Origin: Delphinus delphis
Taxonomy: Eukaryota > Chordata > Mammalia > Artiodactyla > Delphinidae
Direction of reading: 5' to 3'
DNA length: 64,000 nucleotides
Assembly: GCF_949987515.2 (NCBI RefSeq)
Contig: NC_082703.1
Span: 7,712,680-7,776,679, forward strand
Shown here: in pieces, positions 45,951 through 57,752 of the stretch
Layout: every line of letters starts with the position of its first letter
How positions within the stretch are numbered: the first letter of the stretch is position 1
Made by a program: the position numbers and the translations under genes
Notes under the pieces: model-generated
The model's input: only the letters and a program-made list of their open reading frames with translations
Told to the model about the DNA's origin: nothing
The model's database searches: none

Positions 45951-47432
45951 TTTTTTACAAAACTGTTAAAAGTAGGAAGTATTGTTTCTCTGTGCCAGAT
46001 GCCAGCCCAAGGTTGCAGAAGCAGTAAATCAGAAATTAGAGCCAGGGATTGACCCTCTGTCTGAGCTCATGCCCTTGGCACTGTGCCTCCCACAAGGCTT
46101 GGAAAAGATGCCATTTTCCACCTCCCAACCAGTCCTCTACTCTGTACCAGTCGGTTCTGCCCAGCCTACATTCCCAGCTTCCTTGTTCAAGAACTCCTTG
46201 TGATTTTTTCATGTTCCTTCTGTGAATGAACTCACTGCAGTGTTTTATCCTACCCCCACTACCTTTGTGACCTACTTGGGTCACTCTAGAATATCTAATG
46301 TGCTCTTACAATCCATTAACTGATGTCTAAGGCTGGCTTATTATATGTTAAAGATAAATAATTTTTCAAAGGAAAACATGAGCACACCAAATTTCTGATT
46401 AAAACTGATGGTGGACTAGGGACAAGCAAGCAAAGCTGTTAGATATCCTGACAGTGACTAATAGAAGTCTGTGTGTTTATGTATCTTTCAGTGAATTATA
46501 TATGCTGCACTGTAGATACAGATGGCAAACAATGCAATCTATCTCCTGTTTTCTTTAATGGTCTGGCCCATAAAAATAGGTCAGTCATGAAAAGGCCTTC
46601 TTAGAATGATAACCTGGAAATAAAACTTCCACACAGACACTCGAATGTAATTCAGCATCCAAAGGGAAAAACAAATTCCTTGACTCTGATTTCACCTGAA
46701 GTTACTACAGACACATACATGGTGCTGGGGGGACCTCTGTACATTTTCCACACGCACAGGTCATCAGTTATCATGAGAACTGCACACAAGAAAAGGTCCC
46801 TGACATGCTGGTCTCTCAATACTTGGGCTTCAGGAATAGGGCTTCCAAGAATTGATGCTATTATGGATGGTCATCCTGGAAAACAGACACTCAAGGGAGG
46901 CAAGATCAATGGCAGCCACCCCTTGTCTTCTATGCTCCATATTGGGAAAATGCCAGGTTTCTCAACAACCTGGAAGAGGTGCTAGCTTTGACCAATTTAA
47001 CTATTGCCTCCTTATAAAACTTAGGACACAGTGCAAGCGTTATAAACTGTCCTCTTGGGGATTAGAAAACCCTAGGAGTGCTAAATGGCAGGGAAAGCTG
47101 GAATTGAGAGAGATGTACGTACTCATGTGTGATACCTGTTATGCAATTGCTCACCTTGACCTCAGATCACTAGGGAAACAATATTAGCAGCAATGACTAG
47201 TGCGCGAGTCCAAAGCATTTTTTGAAACAGTTAATTTAACCCTCACTGTATTGTGTCATTACGTCTTCTCTGGTTTTCCTGTCTTCTTCAGCACAAGCCT
47301 TAAGCACACATTACCCAGCTCTGCTTCACCTAAAAAGATAAACATCCATCCCTTGTCCTCAGTCTAGCTTTGTTCTCCTTTACTGACATTCTTTCTGTTC
47401 CAGTCTTGCTAACATTTTTCTAAAGGTTCTAG
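45951..47432. other. Unannotated ~1.5 kb, no gene seen
   Basis: No repeat or exon is recognised. Two plus-strand frames at 46680-46985 and 46852-47187 overlap in different phases and have no family support. Confidence 0.4.
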
Positions 47433-48018
47433 ATATGAGCTGTCCAATAAAGTAGCCACTAGCCACGTTACCATTACATTTTCTTTTTTTAAAAATTTAT
47501 TTATTTAATTTATCTATTTTTGACTGCATTGGGTCTTCGTTGCTGTGCGTGGGCTTTCTCTAGTTGCGGCGAGCGGCGGCTACTCTTCGTTGCAGTGCGT
47601 GGCTTCTCATTGCAGTGGCTTCTCTTGTTGCAGAGCACGGACTGTAGGCACGTGGGCTTCAGTAGTTGTGGCAGGTGGGATCAGTAGTTGTGGCTCGCGG
47701 GCTCTAGAGCGCAGGCTCAGTAGTTGTGGCGCACGGGCTTAGATGCTCCGCAGCATGTGGAATCTTCCTGGACCAGGGCTCGAACCCATGTCCCCTGCAT
47801 TGGCAAGCGGATTCTTAACCCCTGTGCCACCAGGGAAGTCCCACTATTACATTTTCTAAAATTAAGTATAATTAAAACTTCAGTTCCTCTGACACACTAG
47901 CCACATTCAAGTACTCAGTCTTGAAATAGCCACATGTCTACTGATGGCTATTGTAGAGAAAAGTGCAGACATAGAACACTTCCATCAACTCAGAAAGTTC
48001 TATTGAACAATGTTGCTC
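47433..48018. mobile_element. hAT-like MITE interrupted by a SINE
   Basis: GAGCTGTCCAATAAAGTAG and GCCACTAGCCACGTTACC on the left, and AGTACTCAGTCTTGAAATAG, CCACATGTCTACTGATGGC and GAAAGTTCTATTGAAC on the right, belong to a widespread hAT-type MITE whose ends read 'gctgtccaatagaa'. The SINE at 47485-47845 splits it. The exact family name is not certain. Confidence 0.6.
47473..47857 (-). mobile_element. Long CHR-related tRNA-Glu SINE with exact TSD
   Basis: The SINE body spans 47485-47845. On the minus strand it begins with GACTTCCCTGGTGGCACAGG and later shows repeated blocks around CACAACTACTGAGCC, ending in an A-rich tail. ATTACATTTTCT is exact at 47473-47484 and 47846-47857. It is about 360 bp, longer than the 210-bp CHR copies, because of repeated AGTAGTTGTGGC-type modules (plus strand). 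The head shows it is tRNA-derived. Confidence 0.9.
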
Positions 48019-48299
48019 TATGGTGAAGGCCCAGTTTTTGTTGATGTGGTTGCTGTTTTATTCTTCCAATCTACCACAGATTCTTTTTGATTTATACTCT
48101 ATTCAGAAATTTCTCTCCAGGCTACCATGGGGCGACAAGAAAGATATTTATTCTTTGGTCTTAAACAACTAGAAAACTGGAAAAACTACATGAATATATA
48201 TTTTGAGTTTTTAGGCATTGGAAAAGAGACAGGACAGAGCTTGACCTCTGGAAAAAGTGAAACAAAGAGAAGTGAGTTCTGTGATTGACCCAACTTATG

Positions 48300-50050
48300 C
48301 CCAGTGACAGTTTCCAAGCCTACACTAAAAGAAATGATATAGAAATTTCTTCAGGTGAAAGGAAAATAATATCAGATATAAATTTGGATCTACTCAAAGA
48401 AATAGAGTTCCAGAAAAGTGGGTAAATATAAAAATAAAAGTCTCAAAAATTTAAATCTGTATGAAAGGTAACTGACAACTTAAATGAAAATAAGAATATA
48501 TCATGAGATTTATACATACGTATATTAAAACATAGCGCATATGGAAGCTCACCATTTTAAGGTTTTTAATTATGCATGAAATGGCATAATTTTCCTTGAA
48601 AGTAGACTGTAATAAGTTCAAGATATATATTGTAAACACTAGAGCAACCACTAAAAAAAAAAAATAGAGGTATAGCAAGTAATACAGCAGAGAAATGAAA
48701 TAATAAAGATAATAGCAGAAATCAGTGAAATAGGAAGCACAGAGACAATAATGAATATCAATTAAACCACATGTTGGTTTTTGAAAAAATTAGCAAAATT
48801 GAAAACACTAGCCTGACTAACCAAGAAAATAGGGCTAACGCGAATAATCAAAGTCAAGTATGTAAGAGAGGCCATCACTACAGATCCTAGAAAGATTCGC
48901 AGTATAATAAGGGACTCTTATAATAACTTTATGACATCATTGGTGATGTGTAAAATTCTGTAAAAACACAAACTGCCAAAACTCAGTTTGAAGAGATAAA
49001 TGAATACTCTCATATTTAGTTTTAAAAATTGAAATCATAGGCTGAAAAATTCCACAAAGAAAACTCCAGGCTCTGAATTTTATCTAACATTTAATGAAAA
49101 AAATAATACCAATTACACACAAGCTCTTCAAGAAAACAGAAGAAAGTAAACACTCCCCAGCTGATTTTATGAGGCTAGAATTACCCCGATTCCAAAACCA
49201 GGCAAAGATACTACAATAAGAGAAACTAGAAACCAATATCCCTCATGAACATAGATGCAAAACTCCCTGACATACTTTTAGAAAATCAAATCCAGCAATA
49301 TACCACCATTCAGGTGATCATCATCACCATTCACGGCTCATCCCATAAATGCAAAGTTGTTTCAACATTTAAAAATAAGTTAGGCAGGGCTTCCCTGGTG
49401 GCGCAGTGGTTGAGAGTCCACCTGCCAATGCAGAGGACGCGGGTTCGTTCCCCAGTCCGGGAGGGTCCCACGTGCCGCGGAGTGGCTGGGCCCGTGAGCC
49501 ATGGCCTCTGGGCCTGCGCATCCAGAGCCTGTGCTCCGCAACGGGAGACGCCACAACAATGAGAGGCCCGCGTACCGCAAAAAAATTAAAAAAAAAATAA
49601 GTCAGGCAATTCACTATGTTGACAGAAAAGAACAACCATATGACTTCAAGGAAAAGTACTGGACAAAATTCAATACCCACTCACAATAATATTTCTCAGG
49701 AAACTTGGGGTGAAGGGAGATTTCCTCAATCTGATAAAGGACACGTATGGTAAAATCTACAGTTAACATCATAATTACTGGTAAAAGGTTGAATGCTTTC
49801 TCTCTAGATGGAGAATGAGGCAAGAATATCCCATCTTATCAGCTCTATTCAACATTATCCTGGAGGTCTTAATGAAAAGAGAAAGAAATACAAATAAAAG
49901 GCACACAGATTGGAAAGGAAGAAATAAAACTTTCTTTGCCAATGACGTGACTATGTTGAATCCCAATGAATCTACCAAAAAGAAACTGGAGAAGATAAGT
50001 GATTTTAGCAACTTTGTAGGATAAAAGCTCAATATACAAAATATATTATG
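48300..50050 (+). mobile_element. Old LINE-1 (L1M), inter-ORF to ORF2 RT, sense
   Basis: From about 48300 the text follows the end of ORF1 and the inter-ORF spacer (CTACACTAAAAGAAATGATA, CTAGAGCAACCACTAAAAAA). It then follows the ORF2 reverse transcriptase region (AGAAAATCAAATCCAGCAAT at 49281, GGAGGTCTTAATGAAAAG at 49863). The catalytic FADD box reads FAND (TTTGCCAATGAC, 49935-49946), so a metal-binding Asp is lost. Many frameshifts are present. A CHR SINE sits at 49387-49592. The copy lacks a 3' end. Confidence 0.8.
49371..49608 (+). mobile_element. CHR-type tRNA-Glu SINE with TSD, sense
   Basis: This is the only CHR copy on the plus strand. The body at 49387-49592 runs from GGGCTTCCCTGGTGGCGCAG, through B-box GGTTCGTTCCC, to GCGTACCGCAAAAAAATT. 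The target duplication AAAAATAAGTTAGGCA (49371-49386) and AAAAATAAGTCAGGCA (49593-49608) differs at one base. It interrupts the L1 reverse transcriptase region. Confidence 0.95.
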
Positions 50051-51781
50051 TGCCCTATTCAGTGAAATAAGTGCATTGATCACATATTTTGATGGTGCAG
50101 CGATGTCAAATTGTTACGACAGGTTGTATCACTTATTCTCAATTTTTGTACTTCTCTCATCATAGACTGGTAACAAAAAGTTCATGGACTGGGATCACAG
50201 ACCACTATCCACATGACACACAGACTTCTGTTAATTAAGGGAATCTTCCATGTATTCAGTAAGTAACTCATGTATGTTAGGCACTGTGCTGAACACAGGG
50301 TCCCCCAAAAAGAGCAAGGCTCAATTCCTAGGATAGGATCCCCAGTATAAGAAGGGGCATAAGACCAGTACACATATAATGAATATTTTCAAGAATATGT
50401 TTACAGCCGTAAGTGATGAGAAATGGTTTGCATCTGAAGAATGGGAGAAAGGAAATAGAAGAGTTGTCCTGATCACAAAAATCTTAATGGTTGAGGATGT
50501 ATTTGAATTTGCCATAGAGAAGCAACAACAGAGCAACCCAAACCCACTCACATAACAATGAGCTTATGGTGAGAACTTGAGGTCTCCTATTGTTTGTTTG
50601 TTTGTTTGTTTCTGGGAAATGGACTTCTACAAAAGCTTCTGGGATTTGGAGGGGTAAAGAACAGTTGTTAAATCTCCCCCTTCTAACATCTTCCTAATAC
50701 TCCAAATCCACTTCCGATTCCCAAATAAGTATGATATTCATGGCTGAAAGCCCAAGAATAACATTTCTGTACAGATTGTGACCTGTGTACCTAGAATCAG
50801 GGAAGGGAAGAAAGGGAAGATCCTCAGAAATAAGATGATACCAAAGTTTTGCAAATATGGCAATGAGAGATGGATATTTTTTTCCTAGGCCATGTGGATT
50901 TGCTGGAATTGGGAGACATCAGTTGCAGCTCTGACACTAAATCCAGTGCTCTTTGCCTTATGCCATCTTGCCTCCCCAGACACAAGAGGAATGAACATCA
51001 ACTGCAGCTGCTGTAACCGCACGTAATCAACAAACCCAAACGAGTGATCGTGTAACAGAGTGACAGCTTTAACCTAAACACAGAGGCATATCTGGACATG
51101 AATGAAGGACTGAGGACAAGTCCCCCAGGTGTCTATTTACAGGAACATAGAAGAAGACTTCTGGGGAAAAAAAAATGTGACCAAAAGGAAGAGAACAGTG
51201 GAGGTATAGGGAAATCAATTCATCATATTAAGCCATCACTGAAAGGAGTAAAATACTAGGTTATCACTAAGACAATCCAGTGCTTATTAACTAACCCTCA
51301 CATCCCCAGAAAAGTAAAAGCTACAAGATGAATGTCAACAAAATATCAGGGTGACACTGAGAGCAGTATTGGCCATGACCACGATATTAGCAAAACTAAC
51401 AGTGATGCGACAACTTTTGCAGCTGATCCCGTGGTTCTGTCAACATCAGGGCTGCCTACAGTTTTAACATAAACACCATAAAATAAGGATCTTATTCCCA
51501 TCTCCAACCAGAAAATGAGTTCCAAAGCATATAAAATGAACTAAAAAATAATCCCAGAAACCTTCAATAAGACACACAGTACACGTCTTTGTTTTTAAAA
51601 AATTAAGTCTGAGGATAGGACAGATTTTTTTTTTAATGGATTTCTGGAATTTCCATTATCTCCAAGCTCTTTTTCTGCATCTCCTCTCCCCTTTCTGTAG
51701 ACCCAGAATACAACACAGCTTTATTTTCTGGTTCACAGAAACTAAACTTTTTTTAATTAAAGCTTTTTTTCTTGTTTAGAA
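50051..51781. other. Unannotated ~1.7 kb, no gene seen
   Basis: No family or exon is recognised. A short (GTTT)n run lies at 50590-50611. Frames at 50182-50551 are unsupported. Confidence 0.4.
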
Positions 51782-51957
51782 CAGTGGTTCTCACATGTTA
51801 GTGTGCACTGAAATCACCTGAAGGGCTGTTTAAACCAGGCTGCCGGGTTCAACCCCACAATTTCGGATTCAGGGCCTGAGTACTGGCATTTCTAACAAAT
51901 TTCCGGGGGTAGCTGATGCTCCCTGGTCAGGATACCAGACTTGGAGGAGAACCACTC
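51782..51957 (+). mobile_element. MER5A (hAT-Charlie MITE)
   Basis: CAGTGGTTCTCACATGTTAG, GCACTGAAATCACCTGAAG, TGGCATTTCTAACAAATTTC and GGAGAACCACTC identify MER5A with both ends present. I find no convincing 8-bp duplication. Confidence 0.9.
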
Positions 51958-53454
51958 TTCAAAGCTACCTCCATCCTCCAATCTCTTGACACAGCTTTTC
52001 ACATTATAAAACAGAATAACAAGAAGTACACAGCTGTTATGTCTGCCTCCTTCCCTGTAGTTTAGGCAGGGCATTGAGTACAGGGTTAATAAATATTTGT
52101 TGTAGAAGTAAATTAACAGACAAATGAATGATTGAGTTGCGAATGAAAATAAAAGCATTTGTTTTGTTTGCTTCAAAACCGTTTAGAACAACCCTAAACA
52201 CAACAAAATGAAACACTAGATGAACAAGAAACACAACCGAAATGATTCTATCCCAGAACAAAGAAAGAGACTATGTAAAGATAAATTTCCATTATGCCTT
52301 TCAAACCATAGAAAGTACAGCCCAGTACATTTCAGATGATCATATTTTCCCCGCCTACAGGCTTTAAAAGTTTAAACACTGAATGCCAGTTTCATAGTAT
52401 CTTTCAAATAATCAACAAATTATTTTATGATTTTAAATCCAAATATTTATACATCTTTAAGACAGTCACACCCTTCTACTTTAGAAAGGTAAACTGCACA
52501 AGTGCATGTATGTCTTCTCCCTCCTGGAATCCACAAAGCCAGAAACCCACAAAGGGAAAATAGTGACTGAGGGGTACCTGCCTTCACACAGCAGGGAAAG
52601 CTGGACTCTGGGTTACTGTGGGAAATAAAGCAACGAAGAGCACGCACCCCGACCCAGGGAGCAGAGGGACGGCTCAGGAACTGGAAGACACTGCTGACGG
52701 CCATGGCGGGGAGTGAGGTTAAAACAGGAGGATTAATTGGAAGTTGAATAATGTGAAGTTTGACGAGCTGACATCCTTTCCGACACCCTGCTGCCAATTC
52801 ATTTTTAAGATCTCACCATTATCACGAAAGATAGAGACCAAGTCAAACAGGAAAAGGAACCAAGTGGAAAGCAGGATCATTTTTTAAGGTATATAGGATC
52901 TTTAGAGAGATGACAGAAAATTTTGCATGAAACAAACCAGAAAAGTGTAATAATAATAGTTTAAAAGTTCTTTTAGAACTGACTTACTTTTGGATTAAAT
53001 GACAAGGAAATCTGTTCCATTGCAGAGATGATGGTTTTGAAGAATCGAGTCAGGAGCAGCTGTTGCTCATCCCTCTGGGGCCTGAGTGCATGTCTGCTCC
53101 CAGGCAGAGGCCCTGTGGAAACATCCACACATTCAGTCATGGGATGTACCGGTGGCCCACCCATATTGATCTCCAGTGTGCAAGACTCCTAGACATGTCA
53201 AACCATGTGCTTGATTTTAAGAAGTATTGCCATCAAATCTATATCCAGGGCTAGGCAAGATGTCAAAAAGACATGCTCACTGTAACATATAAAAGCATCA
53301 AAGACCCTACAGGCAAATATGGACCATCTTTATATGATAATCATGAGCACATGGATCATCCCTATTGCCAAAAAGAAAAATAAAAGTACCTAAAGATAGA
53401 AGACCATGTGATTGTAAACAATTTAAAGAAGGTAATATACTGGGACTTATGCAA
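51958..53454. other. Unannotated ~1.5 kb with an L2 tail scrap
   Basis: AGGGTTAATAAATATTTGTT near 52082-52101 resembles an L2 3' end. The remainder shows no recognisable gene or repeat. The frames at 52447-52797 and 53063-53254 have no family support. Confidence 0.4.
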
Positions 53455-53710
53455 AACTACAATGAGATATCATCTCACACCGGTCAGAATGGCCATCATC
53501 AAAAAATCTACAAACAATAGATTCTGGAGAGGGTGTGGAGAAAAGGGAACCCTCCTACACTGTTGGTGGGAATGTAAATTGATACAGCCACTATGGAGAA
53601 CAGTATGGAGGTTCCTTAAAAATCTAAAAACAGAACTACCATATGACCCAGCATTCCCACTACTGGGCATATACCCTGAGAAAACCATAATTCAAAGAGT
53701 CATGTACCAA
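53455..53710 (+). mobile_element. LINE-1 ORF2 C-terminal fragment, sense
   Basis: AATGAGATATCATCTCACAC, GGTGGGAATGTAAATTGATA and TGGAGGTTCCTTAAAAATC encode [20 protein letters not shown] and [20 protein letters not shown]. It is a 256-bp island of ORF2 in one open frame, with neither 5' part nor 3' UTR, so it is probably a piece left by deletion. Confidence 0.85.
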
Positions 53711-53979
53711 TATGCCAGCCACACTCTTAGTTGCTCTAACCTTAAACCCCTTCTGGAATCATCAGTTAAAGCAATGGCTGCCTAAGATTGCTCCAAGAGA
53801 AAGCACCTGGCCGCTGATTGGGTCCTGTAAGTGTTGAGCTCACTTCTACCTCTGAGCTCTGTATTCCTGCTTCTCTCCTCCCTCTGTCCCAGGCCTTTGT
53901 CTCTACCAGGCTAAATCCTACCCATGAATCAATGTTTAGTTCAAGCACCTTTTCCTTCGAGAAATGTTCCTACAATTAC

Positions 53980-54700
53980 TATCCAATGATTTCTCATTGT
54001 CTTCAGTATAAAAATCCATTCTTCTTACTAAGACATCCTAGGCCATCACGGTCAAGCCTCAACTTTCCTGTTCAACTTAATTCTTCACCACTAACTTTCC
54101 CCACCCCTGGCACTCTACCCTCCAGACCTAGGAAAACATCCTGCTTCCTCAGGCTTCTGTGCTTTTGCACACACTACTTCTCCTCTCCTTAATTCCTCTC
54201 CTCCTTCAAGTGCACCTCAGGTCATCTGTACCCCTCGTCTGACTTGACTGCCCCACCTACGTACTACCATCACTTGCCTTTAAAAAATCCCCAGTTATAT
54301 CCATAAATAACCACTATTTACTGAGCATCTATCATATAGCAGACACTGTAATAGGTGTTGTATTTATATTCCTTCTGTTAATCACTAAAAAATTTATGTG
54401 GTACATACTATTATCCCTATTTTCCAGAAAATGAAAGCAAGGCTTAGAGGGGTTTAGAAACCCCTAGATTTATCGGTAGTACATTGAAAAACTAAGATTT
54501 GAACACAGTTGATTTTACTCCAAAGCCCACCTACAGTTTTGTACTTAGCACTGTGAACTGTTCTTATGGTTCATGTGCGTGATTACAAATTCCGTAAAGG
54601 CAAGATCCATGAGTGTCTTAGCCTTACATCTCCATCATATAGCATAGGGCCTTATAATAAGTACTCAGTAAATATCAGTATAAAGAAAATGAATGATCTG
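53980..54700 (+). mobile_element. L2 3' region split by a MIR
   Basis: Left part: TATCCAATGATTTCTCATTG, CTGTGCTTTTGCACACACTA, CCTCCTTCAAGTGCACCTC. Right part (54560-54700): GGCAAGATCCATGAGTGTC, CATCATATAGCATAGGGCC, AGTACTCAGTAAATATCAG. Together they give the L2 3' end in order, interrupted by the antisense MIR at 54305-54525. Confidence 0.7.
54305..54525 (-). mobile_element. MIR SINE, antisense, nested in L2
   Basis: CACTATTTACTGAGCATCTA, then TACTATTATCCCTATTTTCC, GAAAGCAAGGCTTAGAGG and AAGATTTGAACACAGTTG is reverse-complement MIR. It separates the two L2 halves. Confidence 0.75.
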
Positions 54701-54799
54701 TTGGTTCAATGCTTTCTCCATTGTCTGTGTGCTCCTTGAGGACAGTATATTACTCATCATAACATCCTGAGGTTCCAGTATAGTGGGTTCTTTTGTTTG

Positions 54800-55060
54800 T
54801 TTGGGGTTTTTTTGTATTGAAATATAGTTGATTTACAATGTTGTGTTAGTTTCAGGTGTACAGCAAAGTGATTCAGTTATACCTACATATATATATCTCC
54901 ATTCCTTTTCAGATTCTTTTCCCTTATAGGTTATTACAAAATATTGCATAGAGTTCCCTGTACTATACAGTAGATCCTTGTTGGTTATCTGTTTTATATA
55001 TAGTAGTGTGTATAGGTGAGTCCCAAACTCCTAATTTATCCTTCTCCCCTTTTCCCTTTG
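54800..55060 (-). mobile_element. LINE-1 3' UTR fragment, antisense
   Basis: A T-rich head (TTTGGGGTTTTTTTG) leads to ATTGAAATATAGTTGATTTA, TTTCAGGTGTACAGCAAAG and AGTAGATCCTTGTTGGTTA. This is the same L1 3' UTR as at 45797, slightly longer. Non-coding. Confidence 0.85.
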
Positions 55061-55106
55061 ATATCAGAATAGTGTCTGTTGAAAGAATAAATGAATACAC
55101 TATATT

Positions 55107-55164
55107 CTCTCTCTCTCTCTCTATCTATATATATATATCTATATATCTCATACACACACACACT
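55107..55164. repeat. (CT)n(AT)n(CA)n composite simple repeat
   Basis: A CT run, then TATC/TATA units, then a short CA run. It begins about 45 bp right of the L1 fragment. Confidence 0.9.
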
Positions 55165-56370
55165 ATTTTGATAGCTCATGTAGGACCTTGGAATCATACT
55201 CTGCTGGTTTCGAACATGTATTATTACCCAAACAGGTCTCAGACCTTTAAAAGTCAAGAGTTGTGTCTCCCACTTCAAGACCTTTGCTCACTGGTTAGCA
55301 TAACACTTGGCGCAGACTTGATGCTTAAAAATACTGCTTTTGTTGCTCCTCAAGAAGAAAAAGACATGAATCTCTTCCATGAATTGTACAGAAAGATTAG
55401 GTATCATTTGCTTGAGTAACTCTGGTTTACCCCTTCCAGTGAAACACGAGTTTGGCTGTGGAAATTTGAAAGCCATCCGACATGGACTGGCCTAAGTGAT
55501 ACTGGCACCAAGAGAAATTCTGCCGGACTGTAAGCTTTGTGGTTTCCCGTGATGAGAGCGATCCAGAAAAAGCCATACCTCCTCCTCAAAGCCAGTGGGG
55601 ACCAGGATATGGGTGAGCGAAGGGCATTAACATTTTAAGTATGGAAATTAGAGGTTCTGGCATCCCTGGGAAAAAAAAAAACGACATGGCCTTTTAGAGC
55701 CTGCAGGATCTGCTGCCAACGTCTTTCCCCTTGAGACAAAAACCATGTTCAACTCTCGATAATTACCCCTGAGCTGTGCCAACCCCAGAAATCCTTTCTA
55801 GCCAAGAAGCCCCGCAGGGAGTTGAAATTTACATTTATAATCATTTACCTTCCAAAAAAAGATAGTTTTCAGGACCAAGCTTCACACAGATAATCTTGGG
55901 GTGAGATCTGCTTTAGACCTGAGTCTGGACCTACCCATGTCAACCAAGGAAACCCATGTAGAGAGAGAAAGACAGCTTTTTTTCCCCCCTTTTAAGAAGA
56001 TATTCAAAGGGGAAATATTGAAAGAATTGAACACCTGAACTATCAGAAGCAAGACTGTCTCTATAGTGCCTTGTAATCTGTTTTTCTGGAGCTCTGCAAT
56101 CCCAGAAATGAGCAGACTGGGTTTCATCTGCTCTCCAGAGGCCTCTCCAGACTCAAGAGAGACAGACAAGTTCTCAAACCCATCTGATCCCCTTTGCTTA
56201 TCTGAGCAGAATCAGAACGCACAGAGGCCCAAATATTTGGCCAAACAACAGAAGTAGCCAGGCAACAGATGCTTAAAAGAAAAAAGAAAAAAAACTTAAA
56301 AACACAGATTAAATCACATGCCTTTTCTTCTGATAAAGACACAGTCCTTACTGTCACTGAAAATATTCAT
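55165..56370. other. Unannotated ~1.2 kb, no gene seen
   Basis: No transposon or exon is recognised. Frames from 55006-55419 and on the opposite strand overlap and lack support. Confidence 0.4.
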
Positions 56371-57075
56371 CAATATTATTCATGTCTGATTAATTACGAA
56401 TAAGTCCCAGTTTTCTGTTTTCGATCCCCTTGGTTTATGAATTCAGCATCATTAACAAATTGTACATCAGGGCCTTATGCTTTTACTTCCTTTTCTCCCT
56501 GGAAAAATTAATGTTAGTCCCTGTTGATTTCTCCATCTTTCCCCCAGAAAACATACCAAAAAAGCAATAAGATTCACAATGGAGATATGTGATTGCAGTG
56601 TGAACAGTGGCAGGGGCAGGCACTGGAAGGTGATGGGTTATTCAGCTCTCAGCACTGTCTTCCTATTGGGATTCACGATACTGGGAAAAGAATTTAATTG
56701 GCCCTCCCTCCTTCTTCAAGTGTGACAAGGGTAATATATTACTGCCAAACCTTGTGAGAACGTTAAGAAACATCATTCCAGCTGTTTGAGCCCATGAGAA
56801 AAGCCATGAGTCTTGTCAAGTCCTTTTGCTACCTCACAGCATAAAGCAGTCACTTCATTAATTAAATGAGCGTGTTGCCAGGCGACTCCAGTACGCTCTC
56901 TCTCCATCACTGATCTTTGTCAATTTGGGGAATAAAACAGCAATTGAATCATCCCCCCCTCACACATTAGTAACTGTTTTATGATGGAATTTTAGTTTCC
57001 TGCTGCACTTGATTAATCAGTCTGGGGAGGTCTTACACAGATATAGTATGAGTTTAATTAAAAGGCAGACTCAAA
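56371..57075. promoter_or_regulatory. Candidate conserved noncoding element
   Basis: This repeat-free block has a partial RFX X-box-like GTTGCCAGGCGAC (56874-56886) near ATTAATTAAAT (56857-56867), a palindromic homeodomain-type GATTAATC (57011-57018) and TTTAATTAAAA (57053-57063). The density of regulatory-like words and lack of transposons suggest an enhancer-type element, but conservation was not tested. Confidence 0.25.
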
Positions 57076-57299
57076 GAAACCAACAGAAAGGAAGGCACAG
57101 TTCAAAGAAAACAAGTTCCAGTGACTATGTGATAAAATTAAATATTCTAGGTAATCAGGTTCTTAGCTGAGTCTAGGGCTAAAGGTGGAGGAACAGACTC
57201 ATGGTGGGGAGGTGGCGACACTAGAGGTGGAGGGGTGCTTGGGAGGAGGTAGCACCGTGTTAGTTAACAGCTGTGGATTCTTGGGGGGGTGGCTTCCTG
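57076..57299. other. Short unannotated spacer left of the minisatellite
   Basis: Nothing recognisable. The G content of the plus strand rises steadily toward the minisatellite. Confidence 0.4.
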
Positions 57300-57752
57300 A
57301 CTGTGACCAGGAACCCACGGGGGGGTGAGAACAGGAACCTATACAGGGGTGTGACCAGGAACCCACAGCGGGGTGGAACAGGAACCCACAGGGGGTGAGA
57401 ACAGGAACCCACTGAGGGGTGAGAACAGGAACCCACGGAGGGGTGAGAACAGGAACCCACGGGGGAGTGAGAACAGGAACCCACAGGGGGTGAGAACGGG
57501 AACCCACAGGGGGTAGAACAGGAACCCACGGGGGGGTGAGAACAGGAACCCACAGGGGAGTGAGAACAGGAACCTACAGGGGGGTAGAAGAGGAACCCAC
57601 GGGGGGGGTGAGAACAGGAACCCACGGGGGGCTGAGAACAGGAACCCATGGGGGGTGAGAACAGGAACCCACAGGGAGGTAGAACAGGAACCCACAGGGC
57701 ACGGGTGAAAACAGGAACCCACGGGGGCATGAGAACAGGAACCCACGGGGGT
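57300..57752. repeat. G-rich minisatellite, ~19 copies of a 21-26 bp unit
   Basis: The plus strand repeats a unit of the form GAGAACAGGAACCCACGGGG plus a variable G run and GT. I count 19 occurrences of GGAACC at intervals of about 21-26 bp. Variants include GTAGAACA for GTGAGAACA and ACCTA or ACCCATG for ACCCACG. The minus-strand reading gives GSCSHPPVG-like repeats in several frames with no common start, so I treat it as non-coding. Copy number is probably variable. Confidence 0.95.

Noticed and set aside
49387..49592. tRNA-like A and B boxes suggesting a tRNA gene
   Set aside because: The body is a CHR SINE with flanking duplications and an A tail. The cloverleaf is not preserved.
53408..53785. 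125-codon plus-strand frame
   Set aside because: It is a clean piece of L1 ORF2 with short flanks, not a host gene.
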